From Thermodesulfovibrionia bacterium (lineage in GTDB: Bacteria > Nitrospirota > Thermodesulfovibrionia > UBA6902), in the NCBI GenBank assembly GCA_030646035.1, contig JAUSMY010000061.1, forward strand, positions 123,034-187,033: DNA of 64,000 nt. Reading direction: 5' to 3'. A program made the position numbers and the translations under genes. The notes under the pieces were generated by a model. It worked only from the letters and a program-made list of their open reading frames with translations. It was not told the origin of the DNA and did no database searches. Shown piece by piece: positions 44,261 through 53,496 of the stretch. Numbering within the stretch: the first letter of the stretch is position 1; the number at the start of each line of letters is the position of its first letter.

Positions 44261-45715
44261 TTACAACTTCGGTTTCCTCTTGTGCCACTCTGTTGACTGT
44301 TCATACGCGTACGCTATCTTCAGTACAGATTCTTCGTCAAAGTGTTTGCCCATTATCTGAAGCCCGATAGGCAGGTTATTTGAATCAAATCCGCATGGAA
44401 TGGAGATGCCGGGCCCGCCAGCAAGGTTGGCTGATATTGTGAAGATATCAGACAGATACATCTGAAGCGGGTCTTCCATCTTCTCGCCTGCCTTGAATGC
44501 GGTAGTCGGCGTAGTCGGTGTCACTATCACATCGACTGATTCATACGCCCTGTCAAAATCTCCCTTTATCAAAGTCCTCACCTGCTGCGCCTTTTTGTAA
44601 TAGGCGTCGTAATATCCGGATGAGAGTGCATATGTTCCGAGGATAATCCTCCTCTTCACCTCTGAGCCGAAACCCTCTGACCGTGTCTTTATATATGTAT
44701 CTATAAGGTCATCGCCTTCAACCCTGAGGCCGTACCTTACGCCGTCGAATCTTGCGAGGTTGGATGATGCCTCTGAAGTTGCGAGTATATAATATGTTGC
44801 AACAGCATAGCCTGTGTGCGGGAGCGATATCTCGACCGGCACTGCTCCGAGCGACTCAAGCTGTTTTATCGCATTTTTGATAGCAACATCTACATCTTTA
44901 TCCAGGCCTGCGACTGAGAACTCTTTTGGTATGCCGATCTTCATGCCTTTGATATCACGTCCGAGCGCTGATGTGAAGTCAGGCACAGGTATGTTTGCAG
45001 ATGTCGAATCCCTGCGGTCATGTCCGCTTATGATATTCAGCAGGATTGCGGAATCCTTCACCGTCTTTGTGATCGGCCCGATCTGGTCAAGCGATGACGC
45101 GAATGCCACAAGCCCATAGCGCGAGACCCTTCCATATGTAGGCTTCAGCCCGACAACGCCGCAGAGCGATGCGGGCTGTCTTATGGAACCGCCGGTATCT
45201 GAGCCGAGGGACGCGAGGCATTCACCTGCCGCGACCGCTGCCGCAGAACCGCCGCTTGAGCCGCCGGGTATCCTTTCCGTATCCCATGGATTTCTTGTAT
45301 GGCCGAAGGCGGAGTTTTCAGTTGACGAGCCCATGGCAAACTCATCAAGGTTTGTCTTGCCCAGAAGCACATAGCCTTCATCCTTAAGCTTTTGCGTGGC
45401 TGTGCTTTCATACGGCGGGATGAAGTTGTGAAGTATCTTTGACGAACATGTGGTCCTTACGCCTTCAGTGCACATGTTGTCCTTGATTGCCAGAGGTATG
45501 CCGGTCAACGCGTGTTTATCGCCTTTCTTGATAAGCTCCAGAGCATGCTCAGCCTGTTCTATCGCAGAATCTTTTGAGATGGTGACATATGCCCTTATCT
45601 CTCCGTCAACCTCATCTATGCGTTTTAGCAGCGCGTCTGTGAGCTCGACCGGGCTCAGGTCGCCCTTATGTATGGCATCCCGAGCTTCTTCTATTGTAAG
45701 GCTGTGAAGTTCCAA
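44261..45715 (-). CDS. gatA: Glutamyl-tRNA(Gln) amidotransferase subunit A
   Basis: 484 residues from a TTG with AAGGGG just upstream. Amidase that releases ammonia from glutamine for GatB. Catalytic Lys78 (PLAIKDNM), Ser153 (GGSSGGS) and nucleophile Ser177 ([11 protein letters not shown]) are all present. gatC is not adjacent and must lie elsewhere. It heads a run antitoxin-toxin-gatB on the minus strand. Intact, with C-terminal ending near residue 484 as expected. Confidence 0.97.
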   Translation of the reverse strand: MELHSLTIEEARDAIHKGDLSPVELTDALLKRIDEVDGEIRAYVTISKDSAIEQAEHALELIKKGDKHALTGIPLAIKDNMCTEGVRTTCSSKILHNFIPPYESTATQKLKDEGYVLLGKTNLDEFAMGSSTENSAFGHTRNPWDTERIPGGSSGGSAAAVAAGECLASLGSDTGGSIRQPASLCGVVGLKPTYGRVSRYGLVAFASSLDQIGPITKTVKDSAILLNIISGHDRRDSTSANIPVPDFTSALGRDIKGMKIGIPKEFSVAGLDKDVDVAIKNAIKQLESLGAVPVEISLPHTGYAVATYYILATSEASSNLARFDGVRYGLRVEGDDLIDTYIKTRSEGFGSEVKRRIILGTYALSSGYYDAYYKKAQQVRTLIKGDFDRAYESVDVIVTPTTPTTAFKAGEKMEDPLQMYLSDIFTISANLAGGPGISIPCGFDSNNLPIGLQIMGKHFDEESVLKIAYAYEQSTEWHKRKPKL

Positions 45716-45856
45716 GTCGTCCCCTTAGTTGAAAGTTAAAAACTGCCTGTTATTTTACAACTTCCCCCCTTTATAAAGAAAGTTTTCTATTGCCAAAAAT
45801 GCCAATAATCACTATCATGTATTAGTATCCATAAAGCATTATCGGAGCTGTCCCGT

Positions 45857-47527
45857 ATGAAAGACGACAACAGGACAAAAAAAGAGCCGGCAAATGAGGG
45901 CCATGAGTTATACAGGAACCTCTTTCATTATTCGAACGACGGCATCTTCATACATGACCTTGAGGGCAATATTTTAGATGTTAATCAGAAGGCGGCTGAC
46001 CAGCTCGGATACTCAAGGCAGGATATCCTGTCCCTTAATATTTCAAGCCTTCATCCTGCAGAGTCGCTTCATCTTTTAAAGTCCGCGTTAAAGGCGATCT
46101 ACAGCGACGGTTCCGCAAGACTTGTCATAGACTTTAAAAAGAAGGACGGCGGATTATTCCCGGCAGAGGTCTCTTCAGGCCTGTTTAACGTTGACGGCGA
46201 TATCCTGATCCATGGCGTTATCCGTGACATATCAGCGAGAAGAGAGGTTGAAGACAAGCTGAGGAACAGCGAGATGATGTTCAGGGCTTTTTTTGACAGG
46301 TCTACTACCGGCATAATCATTTATCCGATCGTGAAGGACCCTCTTAAGGAACAGCTGAAGTTTGCGGACTTCAACTCCGCATTTCATGACTTCTTCGGCT
46401 ACACAAGGGCTGAGATCGAAGGAAAGTCTGTTGATGATATTTCACACCCTGATGACATGATAGATAACACGGGGCTTATGAATGACCTGCTGGCAGGCAG
46501 GCGCAGCGGCTACCAGATGGAGAAGCGGTATTTTAAGAAAGGCGGGGAGATAATATGGGGCCTTGTCAACGTAACCACTTTGAGGGACCCTTACGGCAAC
46601 AACTCCCATGTAATGACCACCCTGCTGGATATAACACAGCGCAAGAAGGTCAAGGAAGCGCTGATAGCAGAGCGCAATTTTTCAAAATCAATAATAAACA
46701 GCCTGCCGGATATATTCTTCTGCTTTGATGCCGCAGGGAAATTCCTCCTGTGGAACGAGAACTATGAGAAGGTCTCAGGTTATTCATCCGATGAGATATC
46801 AAAGATGAATGTCTTTGACTTTTTCACGGGCAAGGAGAAGAAGCTGATCTTCGAAAAGATCAAAGAGGTCTTTGAGCACGGCAGGTCAACTGTTGAGGCA
46901 AACCTCGTCTTGAAGAACGAGAAAAGAGTCCCGTATTATTTTACAGGGCTTCGTACCGAGATAGAAGGAAAGACATATCTCCTTGGCACAGGCATGGATA
47001 TATCGAACCGTAAGAGGATGGAGGAGGAGCTTAGAGGGCTGTCATTGTCGGATGAACTTACCGGGCTGTACAACAGGCGCGGATTCATGACCCTTGCAGA
47101 ACAGGAACTCAGGATAGCCCGCCGCATGAAGAGGGGCGTGATACTTCTTTACGCCGATCTCGACGACCTCAAAGTGATAAATGACGGTTTCGGCCATATT
47201 GAAGGAGATAATATGCTTAAGGACACGGCCCGCTTTCTTCAGGAGCTGTTCCGCGAGTCTGACATAATCGCTCGCATCGGCGGAGATGAGTTTGTAGTCT
47301 TCTCCATTCAGACAACCGATACTAGCGTTGATACGATACAGAGCCGCTTTGATGCGTGCCTTAAGGATTTCAATCAAAAGAGAAACCAGCCGTACATGCT
47401 TTCAATAAGCATCGGCATCGTCCACTACAAAGAAGACTGCCCTGATTCCATAGAAGCGCTCCTTACCCAGGCGGATAAGCTTATGTACGAGCATAAAAGG
47501 GATAAGCACAAGGGAAAAGGCGGGTAA
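45857..47527 (+). CDS. Diguanylate cyclase with three PAS domains
   Basis: 556 residues, no membrane segment. Three PAS domains (about 18-135, 140-265, 272-390) each with the usual DITQRK or DISNRK exit linker, then a GGDEF domain. The active-site GGDEF at about 475-479 is intact and is preceded by RESD five residues upstream, an intact inhibitory site (RxxD), so the enzyme should make cyclic di-GMP and be feedback inhibited. Which ligand the PAS domains bind is unknown. GGAG before the ATG. Confidence 0.94.
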   Translation: MKDDNRTKKEPANEGHELYRNLFHYSNDGIFIHDLEGNILDVNQKAADQLGYSRQDILSLNISSLHPAESLHLLKSALKAIYSDGSARLVIDFKKKDGGLFPAEVSSGLFNVDGDILIHGVIRDISARREVEDKLRNSEMMFRAFFDRSTTGIIIYPIVKDPLKEQLKFADFNSAFHDFFGYTRAEIEGKSVDDISHPDDMIDNTGLMNDLLAGRRSGYQMEKRYFKKGGEIIWGLVNVTTLRDPYGNNSHVMTTLLDITQRKKVKEALIAERNFSKSIINSLPDIFFCFDAAGKFLLWNENYEKVSGYSSDEISKMNVFDFFTGKEKKLIFEKIKEVFEHGRSTVEANLVLKNEKRVPYYFTGLRTEIEGKTYLLGTGMDISNRKRMEEELRGLSLSDELTGLYNRRGFMTLAEQELRIARRMKRGVILLYADLDDLKVINDGFGHIEGDNMLKDTARFLQELFRESDIIARIGGDEFVVFSIQTTDTSVDTIQSRFDACLKDFNQKRNQPYMLSISIGIVHYKEDCPDSIEALLTQADKLMYEHKRDKHKGKGG

Positions 47528-47533
47528 TAATTT

Positions 47534-47670
47534 CCCCTCTAAAAAGACCAACAGTAGGTGCTTTAAGCAGGGGGATAGGGGTGTGTTTATTTTTTATCTT
47601 TTCAAAACTGCCTTTAATGTCTTCTAACGCCCTATTATTACACACCCCTGCACCCCTCTTTTTAGAGGGG
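47534..47670. repeat. Inverted repeat between convergent genes
   Basis: CCCCTCTAAAAAG at 47534-47546 is perfectly inverted at 47658-47670, and an inner pair GGGGTGTGT/ACACACCCC lies inside (about 47578-47586 and 47640-47648). It probably acts as a two-way terminator. An 11-base copy of the left arm (CCCCTCTAAAA) recurs near 59145, so it may be a dispersed repeat. Confidence 0.65.
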
Positions 47671-47677
47671 AGAACGC

Positions 47678-48898
47678 TCACTTCGTTTCCTGTAGCTTCA
47701 ACAGTTTCACCGCAGTTATCAGTCCGATATCCTTTTTTAATCTCTCATTGACATCGAGCTTGAGCACTGCGTCAATCGTCTTATCATCCTGGTCAACTAC
47801 AAAGTCAGGAAGCAGCCCCTTGCCCTGCCAGGGCTGGCCTTTGGGCGTGTACATGACTCCGGTTATGAACTTGACCCTGTAGTCATTCTTTACGGTGAAG
47901 GTCTTTTCGAAGACGCCTTTGCCGTATGTCTTTGTGCCTATTATCATCGCCTTCTGGTGGTCTCTTAGCGAGCCTGCAAGTATCTCAGCAGACGACGCCG
48001 TATTCCCATTCACCAGAACCGCTATATCAAAGTTCAGAGGCTCTTTGTTAGTAGATACATAGTTCTGATTCTTCTTATCCCTGCTGAACGTTCTCAATAG
48101 AATCCCTTTTTCAGGCAGAAATATCTCCACTATCTTAAGCGGCTCCATGAAGACCCCGCCCGGATCGTTTCTCAGGTCTATCACCAGCCTCTGGAATTTT
48201 TCATCATTCAGTTGGGCAAGCTCAGCCTTGAGCTTTTCATACATTCCTTCTGTAAACCTCTTGATCTCAATAAGCGCTATCCCGTCTGAGAGTTTTGTGA
48301 CTATCAGATTCTCAGTCTCAAACTTTCTCCGCTTTATCGTCACATCAAATATCTCAGTCCCCCTGTTCACCTTCAGCGTGACCTCAGTGCCTTCGTCGCC
48401 GTCAAGGAGTTTGCCTATCTCGCTCACAGGCTTGCCCTTGATAAGCTCGGAGCCGACCTTGAGTATCCTGTCATACTGCATCAGGACATTCTCTGCGGGC
48501 GAACCCGGCAGTATCTCTGTAACGGTCAGGCTTCCGTCGCCTGCATTAAATGATGTTTTTATCCCTATAGAGACCTGCTCGCCCTTGAGGCTGTCGAATA
48601 TCTTTGTATACTCTTCAGGCGTCCAGATCTTTGCGAGTTCCTTGTTCTCAGGAGGAGAGATGCGGCGCAGCATCCCCTCAATAGCCGCCCAGTAGAGCGC
48701 ATCCTCGCTTATCTCATCGCTGTAATAGTTTTCAAGGATGAGCTTCTTTACCTCTTCGAATGTATCCTTCGCATCAGGGAACTTGTGCTCAAGCGCGACC
48801 GGGAACAAAGGTTCCAGCTTTGTATTGTCCTCAGCATAAGCCAAAGAAGCGGTGCATATAATAATGAATGCCAGAAGTGTATTAATTATTTTTTTCAT
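47678..48898 (-). CDS. C-terminal processing protease (S41, CtpA-like)
   Basis: 406 residues from the ATG at 48898 with GAAAGGG upstream; the longer frame to 48976 lacks support. Signal peptide MKKIINTLLAFIIICTASLA. PDZ domain (about 75-165) with GSPAENVLMQYDRILKVGS, then the S41 domain with catalytic Ser in NTASSAEILAG and Lys in TYGKGVFE, plus ITGVMYTPKGQPWQGKGLLPD. Secreted to the periplasm, where it trims C-termini of proteins. Convergent with the cyclase gene. Confidence 0.94.
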   Translation of the reverse strand: MKKIINTLLAFIIICTASLAYAEDNTKLEPLFPVALEHKFPDAKDTFEEVKKLILENYYSDEISEDALYWAAIEGMLRRISPPENKELAKIWTPEEYTKIFDSLKGEQVSIGIKTSFNAGDGSLTVTEILPGSPAENVLMQYDRILKVGSELIKGKPVSEIGKLLDGDEGTEVTLKVNRGTEIFDVTIKRRKFETENLIVTKLSDGIALIEIKRFTEGMYEKLKAELAQLNDEKFQRLVIDLRNDPGGVFMEPLKIVEIFLPEKGILLRTFSRDKKNQNYVSTNKEPLNFDIAVLVNGNTASSAEILAGSLRDHQKAMIIGTKTYGKGVFEKTFTVKNDYRVKFITGVMYTPKGQPWQGKGLLPDFVVDQDDKTIDAVLKLDVNERLKKDIGLITAVKLLKLQETK

Positions 48899-49046
48899 AA
48901 TAAGGGCCCTTTCCTTTATATATGTGTGACATGAGAGGATGTGGATATTATACACAAATACAAAATGAGGCCACAAAACAATATATTATTATTATATTGT
49001 GGCATAATTGTTATGTTTGAAACGAATCGTTATGGAGGGAGCGGTC

Positions 49047-49397
49047 ATGCCGCAAGCGACAACACTAGGTGCCCCAGGACAGGCAGCAACATTTTCTTAC
49101 AAAGGCAATGTTTTAGAAGGTGTTCTCATTGAGTATGAGTATGCAAATGTGTCTATAGATTATGAATTTTTTCAGCTGATTTTATCAGTTTTCCGTGGGC
49201 AACAAGTCTATGGTGGGTTCTCAGAAACCAATCCCACACAGGGTGGGTTAGGGGAATGGATAAGAGATAATTCTTACCTCAATTCACAACCCCTAACTCC
49301 GAGACATGTGTCTAGGATTGCTGCGATACTCGTAGCTGAAAAATATGCTACTTCAGAGAGAGAGGGAAATGCAGTTTTGATAAAGTTCAAGTCATAA
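49047..49397 (+). CDS. Hypothetical protein
   Basis: 116 residues from an ATG preceded by GGAGG at 8 bases. No signal peptide and no family recognised. The sequence has a beta-rich N-terminal part (ATFSYKGNVLEGVLIEYEY) and a helical C-terminal part around RHVSRIAAILVAEKYAT. Standing alone, 55 bases before a lipoprotein gene, it may be co-transcribed with it. Confidence 0.55.
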   Translation: MPQATTLGAPGQAATFSYKGNVLEGVLIEYEYANVSIDYEFFQLILSVFRGQQVYGGFSETNPTQGGLGEWIRDNSYLNSQPLTPRHVSRIAAILVAEKYATSEREGNAVLIKFKS

Positions 49398-49451
49398 CCA
49401 GCGAAATTAGGGTTGAGTTTTTCTTCTTAATACCAACCTTATAACTATCAT

Positions 49452-49868
49452 ATGCTTAAATCAATCGCATATTCATCAATATTGCTCTGCTTATTGTTTG
49501 CAGGCTGTGCGAATCAGAACATAGAAATTAATAAACTCGCCGATACTATCTATCGGCAGGCGAATCTGCAAGCACCTTTGCCTCCTAATGAATTCAAGTC
49601 CGATGGCTGCTCCTATTGGCCTGATGGTGATTGGGGGGAATGCTGTATAAGGCATGACCTGGTTTATTGGCAGGGTGGTTCCCGCTCTGTGAGGCAGATG
49701 GCGGATACGAATTTAAAAACATGTGTATCCAACACCGGCCATCCTGTTGTCGCTGATCTCATGTACACAGGCACCCGAATGGGAGGAGTATGGTGGCTTC
49801 CGACTTCCTTCAGATGGGGCTTTGGATGGGATTATCCGCAGTACGGCCCTGCTAATATCGAATATTAG
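49452..49868 (+). CDS. Phospholipase A2-like lipoprotein
   Basis: 138 residues with lipobox LLFAGC (Cys19). The mature part contains DGCSYWPDGDWGECCIRHD at 51-69 and then YWQGG, i.e. a PLA2-type CCxxHD arrangement with His68 and Asp69, and later GTRMGG and RWGFGWDYPQYG. Related small lipoproteins are known to me from proteobacterial genomes without a tested activity. By analogy it may bind calcium and hydrolyse phospholipids in the envelope. Ten aromatic residues in the last third fit a compact fold. Confidence 0.7.
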   Translation: MLKSIAYSSILLCLLFAGCANQNIEINKLADTIYRQANLQAPLPPNEFKSDGCSYWPDGDWGECCIRHDLVYWQGGSRSVRQMADTNLKTCVSNTGHPVVADLMYTGTRMGGVWWLPTSFRWGFGWDYPQYGPANIEY

Positions 49869-49885
49869 GTTCTTGACCGAAGACG

Positions 49886-50105
49886 TTACTTCCCCTCAAA
49901 CAACTTCTTATATTCCCCATAGCCTTCTTTCTCCAAATCCTCTTTCGGTATGAATCTGAGGGATGCCGAGTTCAGGCAATAGCGGAGGCCTGTCGGTTTC
50001 GGGCCGTCGTCAAAGACATGACCGAGATGGGAATCGCCGTGTCTGCTTCTGACCTCTGTTCTATTCGCAGCAAGTCTGCTGTCTTTGCGCTCATTATTAG
50101 TGAAA
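49886..50105 (-). pseudogene. msrB: msrB remnant (C-terminal part only)
   Basis: The minus strand reads from about 50105 to a stop at 49886 as [40 protein letters not shown] and the tail ending [11 protein letters not shown], which is the C-terminal half of methionine sulfoxide reductase B including the catalytic Cys in RYCLNSA. The N-terminal half with its zinc cysteines and a start codon are missing; the sequence upstream is unrelated AT-rich DNA. It is a truncated pseudogene, perhaps cut by insertion of the downstream exported-protein operon. Confidence 0.85.
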
Positions 50106-50282
50106 TAAATACGAAGAGGCTATTAGTTAAAATTATCCGTACGGGTAATAAATTAAAACTGGCCTTGAATTCTGATAATAAATAACCATTGACAAAAAAA
50201 GAAGTAAATGTTAAAACATAAATAATTAGTATCTGAACGGTTATATCCAATCACTAATCAAAAGGGTAAGATAAGGAGCGTC
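50106..50282. promoter_or_regulatory. Promoter region of the exported-protein operon
   Basis: AT-rich gap. TTGACA at 50189-50194 and TAAAAC at 50212-50217, spacing 17, form a good promoter for the gene at 50283. AAGGAG precedes that start. Confidence 0.65.
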
Positions 50283-52922
50283 ATGAAGATTGCTTTTGGA
50301 TTGAATAAGAGAGTGGTCAATGCTGTCTGCATAATTCTTTTTATCGTTTCTGTCATCACATCTGTTCTGCCGTCTTCATCTTATGCCCTCACCGGCCAGG
50401 GCGTTATTAATATAGAAAAAAGGATAAAGAGCATGGAAGCCGCAGGGAACAAAGTAGTGGCTGTCCTGGACAAGTCCATTTTATCCATAAATTCTGATTC
50501 AAACACTTTCAGGGTTCTTGCTGAATTTAATAAAGAGGTCAAAGCCATCTCTATTGATGACACAGGGTCAAGGCTTCTTGTCTCGCTGGAGGATGAGAAA
50601 GATATATTAATTCTTGACCTTGAAACAGGGATGGTCCTTAAAAAGATCAAGACCGAAGAAAAGCCGGAGGCGTTCTGTATCGACACCGTGAGAAATATTG
50701 CAGCTGTTAAGCTGCAGGGAAAAGGGATCATCGAAATAATAAACCTTTCAAATATGACAGTGGCAAAGAAGATAAAGCTGAAAGATAATCTCTCCGGCTT
50801 ATGGTGCTACTCAGAAAAGGGATTGCTGCTTGCAGCTTCAGGTGCTGAGAATAAAAGAGAGGACAACGAAGACGATGATGAAGAAAGAGGAGAAGATCAT
50901 GAGAGCGATAAAGGCAGGTTATTCATTTTTACTGAAAAAGGTGAAAAGATAGCTGACCATGCTTTTGATAAGGGAATCAGGGACATTTCAATAGATAGTG
51001 ATAATGCTAAGGCGGCTATACTCACAGATGATGGACATGTATACATACTCGATATTGATACACAGGTATTGACTCAATTAACTGCTCTGCAATATTTGCC
51101 GGGGGATATTGAACTTAAGGGAGACAGATTATTAGTTACAGACAAGGAAAGTGGTAATTTGATAACCATTGATCCGACAACAGGTGAAATAGTAAAAGAG
51201 GAATATATCGGCAGGAAAGTAAAACATATAGCTTGTACGGATAGCTATTGTCTTGTGAGCTTCAAAGATGGAATAAGGATATTGAAGGGAGAAGATCCTC
51301 TCGATGTTTCAATTAATACACCTTTAGATGGTGAAATGACAATCGCTGCTTCAGTTGATGTGCAAGGCCTGGCAACCTCACCATATCCGGTTGTCTCAGT
51401 CAATGTGAACGGAGTTGAAGCAGCAATATCAGGCAATGCTTTTACCGTTGTCATTCCGCTGGCAATAGGCATCAACACTATAACAGCCACGGCTACAGAC
51501 GAAGTAGGCAGAATTGCATCCCGCAGCATCAACCTGACAAGGGCTGTTAAAGGAAGCATATCCGGGAAAGTGATGGACATATTAACAGGTTTACCACTTT
51601 TGTCAGCGAATATTTCTATTACAGATTCTGCAAATAATATTTATAATGTATCAACAGAGGCGGACGGTGCATATAACATAAGCGATATTGAATCCGGTGT
51701 TTTTAGCGGAAGCATAACAAAAGATGGATATACAGTTTATGACATATCAGGCAATGTCTTCTGGAACCAGGCTTTGACCATTAATGCTGAATTAAGCCCT
51801 ATCTTGCCTCTAATAACAAATGAGGCGGTAACTGACATTACATCAAGTTCAGCAATGGTCTCATGGTCAACAGACTTGCCTGCTGATAGTTTTGTAGAGT
51901 ATGGTGAAACCGTATCATATGGTAACTCTCTCTCCGATCCGGCTATGACTACAGTTCATAACCTGACATTAACCGGGCTGAAGCCGGTCACAAAATATTA
52001 CATCAGGATAACATCGACAAACAATTATGGTTTCACTTCATCATCAGATTCAGGTTCATTTACAACTCTGGATCCGCCGCCTGCCATAAATTTAAACATA
52101 ACTTATCCGGCTGATGGAGCGGCATTATCAAGAACTGATACGATGGTCAGCGGAATGATATTGAATGCTACGGGCAATGAGACCGGTGTGACTGTGAATG
52201 GTGTAGTGGCTGTTGTTTACAATGGCCGGTTCTTTGTGAATCATCTGCCATTGGTTGAAGGTGGAAATATAATTACGGTTAACGCAGTTGATACAGCAGG
52301 CAATATGTCCGCAACTTCAATCACTGTTTTTGCAGATACCACAAAACCGTATGTGACATTGAACTCTAATATCGAATCCGGCATTTCGCCTTTTGATGCG
52401 TATTTCTCAGTTGATACATCTATCCCGAATTCTGTATCAACCTATCAGATGGATGGTAATTATGAGGGGAGCTTTGATCTTGACTACACAGGCGCTGTTT
52501 TTGATGATGTATCATTTACTTATGCATACGAAGGCGTTTACTATCCAATGATATTGGTCACGGATTCAGCAGGCAATGGATATACTGATACCATTGCGGT
52601 AGTTGTTCAGGATAAAGTGGAACTGGATGATATTTTCATAGGAAAGTGGATACACATGAGAGATGACCTTATTGCTGGCGAGACTGAGTTAGCCCTAACC
52701 GTTTTTATCGATAATAATAAAGATAAATATAGAACTGTTTTTGAAGCTCTTAGCCCTCAATTGCCAACAATTATGGGAACATTTATCGAGTTTAATATTG
52801 TTGATGTTAAGGGAAACGTAGCTGAATATGAAATCGTTGCAGATGAAAATGGTGTTTTGTATTCATATCCTGGAACTTTAATCAAAGATGGCACCGGCAT
52901 ATGGAAATTTAATGACTTTTAA
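50283..52922 (+). CDS. Large exported multi-domain protein
   Basis: 879 residues. Signal peptide ends near SSSYA. Residues 40-350 form WD-like beta-propeller repeats (LLVSLEDEKDILILDLETG, VYILDID) broken by an acidic insert (EDNEDDDEERGEDHE). Then an Ig-like domain (ISGNAFTVVIPLAIG), a carboxypeptidase-regulatory-like domain (GSISGKVMDILTGLPL), a fibronectin type III domain (VSWSTDLPADSFVEYG), another Ig-like and a PKD-like domain near 720-800. No catalytic site is visible; it is probably a surface or periplasmic scaffold. It has no clear outer-membrane anchor. First gene of a three-gene operon. Confidence 0.85.
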   Translation: MKIAFGLNKRVVNAVCIILFIVSVITSVLPSSSYALTGQGVINIEKRIKSMEAAGNKVVAVLDKSILSINSDSNTFRVLAEFNKEVKAISIDDTGSRLLVSLEDEKDILILDLETGMVLKKIKTEEKPEAFCIDTVRNIAAVKLQGKGIIEIINLSNMTVAKKIKLKDNLSGLWCYSEKGLLLAASGAENKREDNEDDDEERGEDHESDKGRLFIFTEKGEKIADHAFDKGIRDISIDSDNAKAAILTDDGHVYILDIDTQVLTQLTALQYLPGDIELKGDRLLVTDKESGNLITIDPTTGEIVKEEYIGRKVKHIACTDSYCLVSFKDGIRILKGEDPLDVSINTPLDGEMTIAASVDVQGLATSPYPVVSVNVNGVEAAISGNAFTVVIPLAIGINTITATATDEVGRIASRSINLTRAVKGSISGKVMDILTGLPLLSANISITDSANNIYNVSTEADGAYNISDIESGVFSGSITKDGYTVYDISGNVFWNQALTINAELSPILPLITNEAVTDITSSSAMVSWSTDLPADSFVEYGETVSYGNSLSDPAMTTVHNLTLTGLKPVTKYYIRITSTNNYGFTSSSDSGSFTTLDPPPAINLNITYPADGAALSRTDTMVSGMILNATGNETGVTVNGVVAVVYNGRFFVNHLPLVEGGNIITVNAVDTAGNMSATSITVFADTTKPYVTLNSNIESGISPFDAYFSVDTSIPNSVSTYQMDGNYEGSFDLDYTGAVFDDVSFTYAYEGVYYPMILVTDSAGNGYTDTIAVVVQDKVELDDIFIGKWIHMRDDLIAGETELALTVFIDNNKDKYRTVFEALSPQLPTIMGTFIEFNIVDVKGNVAEYEIVADENGVLYSYPGTLIKDGTGIWKFNDF

Positions 52923-52935
52923 TAAGGAGACTTTC

Positions 52936-53493
52936 ATGCGAATATTCGGCCATTTGGCAATGATGGTTATCATGTCTGTTTTTTTAACAACAACAGCCTC
53001 TGCTTTTCTGATTCGATATGACGGGCCATATGAAGGAAGAGTAATTGACGCTGAAACAAAACAGCCTATTGAAGGGGTGGTGGTACTTGGTGTGTGGTAT
53101 AAACAAATACCTAATGTGGCAGGTTCAAACAGTATTTATTATGATGCAAAAGAGACCGTGACGGATAAAAACGGAGAATTCAGGATTGAAGGTTTGGGGC
53201 TAAAGATATTCAGTTATGTAGGCACAATGCATGTTCTCTTATTTAAAGCAGGACATGAGTACTTAGGTTTATGGCCATGGGAGACATTGAAAGAGGATGG
53301 AATGCTTAGAGAAAGCATTAAATGGGAAGGAGAAAAAGCGATTATCCCTTTGAAGAAGTTTACGATGGAGGAGAGAAAGAAGAGGCATGCCGATAAGGAG
53401 CTCATTCCAGATCAAAAGCAAAAGTTACTGATAAGGGAATTAAATAAAGAATACAAAGAACTGGGCATTCCGCTTTATCCGGAGGTTGATTAA
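52936..53493 (+). CDS. Exported carboxypeptidase-regulatory-like protein
   Basis: 185 residues from the ATG at 52936 (AAGGAGA upstream, 13 bases after the previous stop). Signal peptide of about 23 residues ending in TASA, then YEGRVIDAETKQPIEGVVV, a CarboxypepD_reg-like beta-sandwich seen in many exported proteins. The C-terminal part is charged and helical (ERKKRHADKELIPDQKQK). Function unknown. Its stop is 3 bases before the next gene, so it is the middle gene of one operon. Confidence 0.75.
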   Translation: MRIFGHLAMMVIMSVFLTTTASAFLIRYDGPYEGRVIDAETKQPIEGVVVLGVWYKQIPNVAGSNSIYYDAKETVTDKNGEFRIEGLGLKIFSYVGTMHVLLFKAGHEYLGLWPWETLKEDGMLRESIKWEGEKAIIPLKKFTMEERKKRHADKELIPDQKQKLLIRELNKEYKELGIPLYPEVD

Positions 53494-53496
53494 ATC

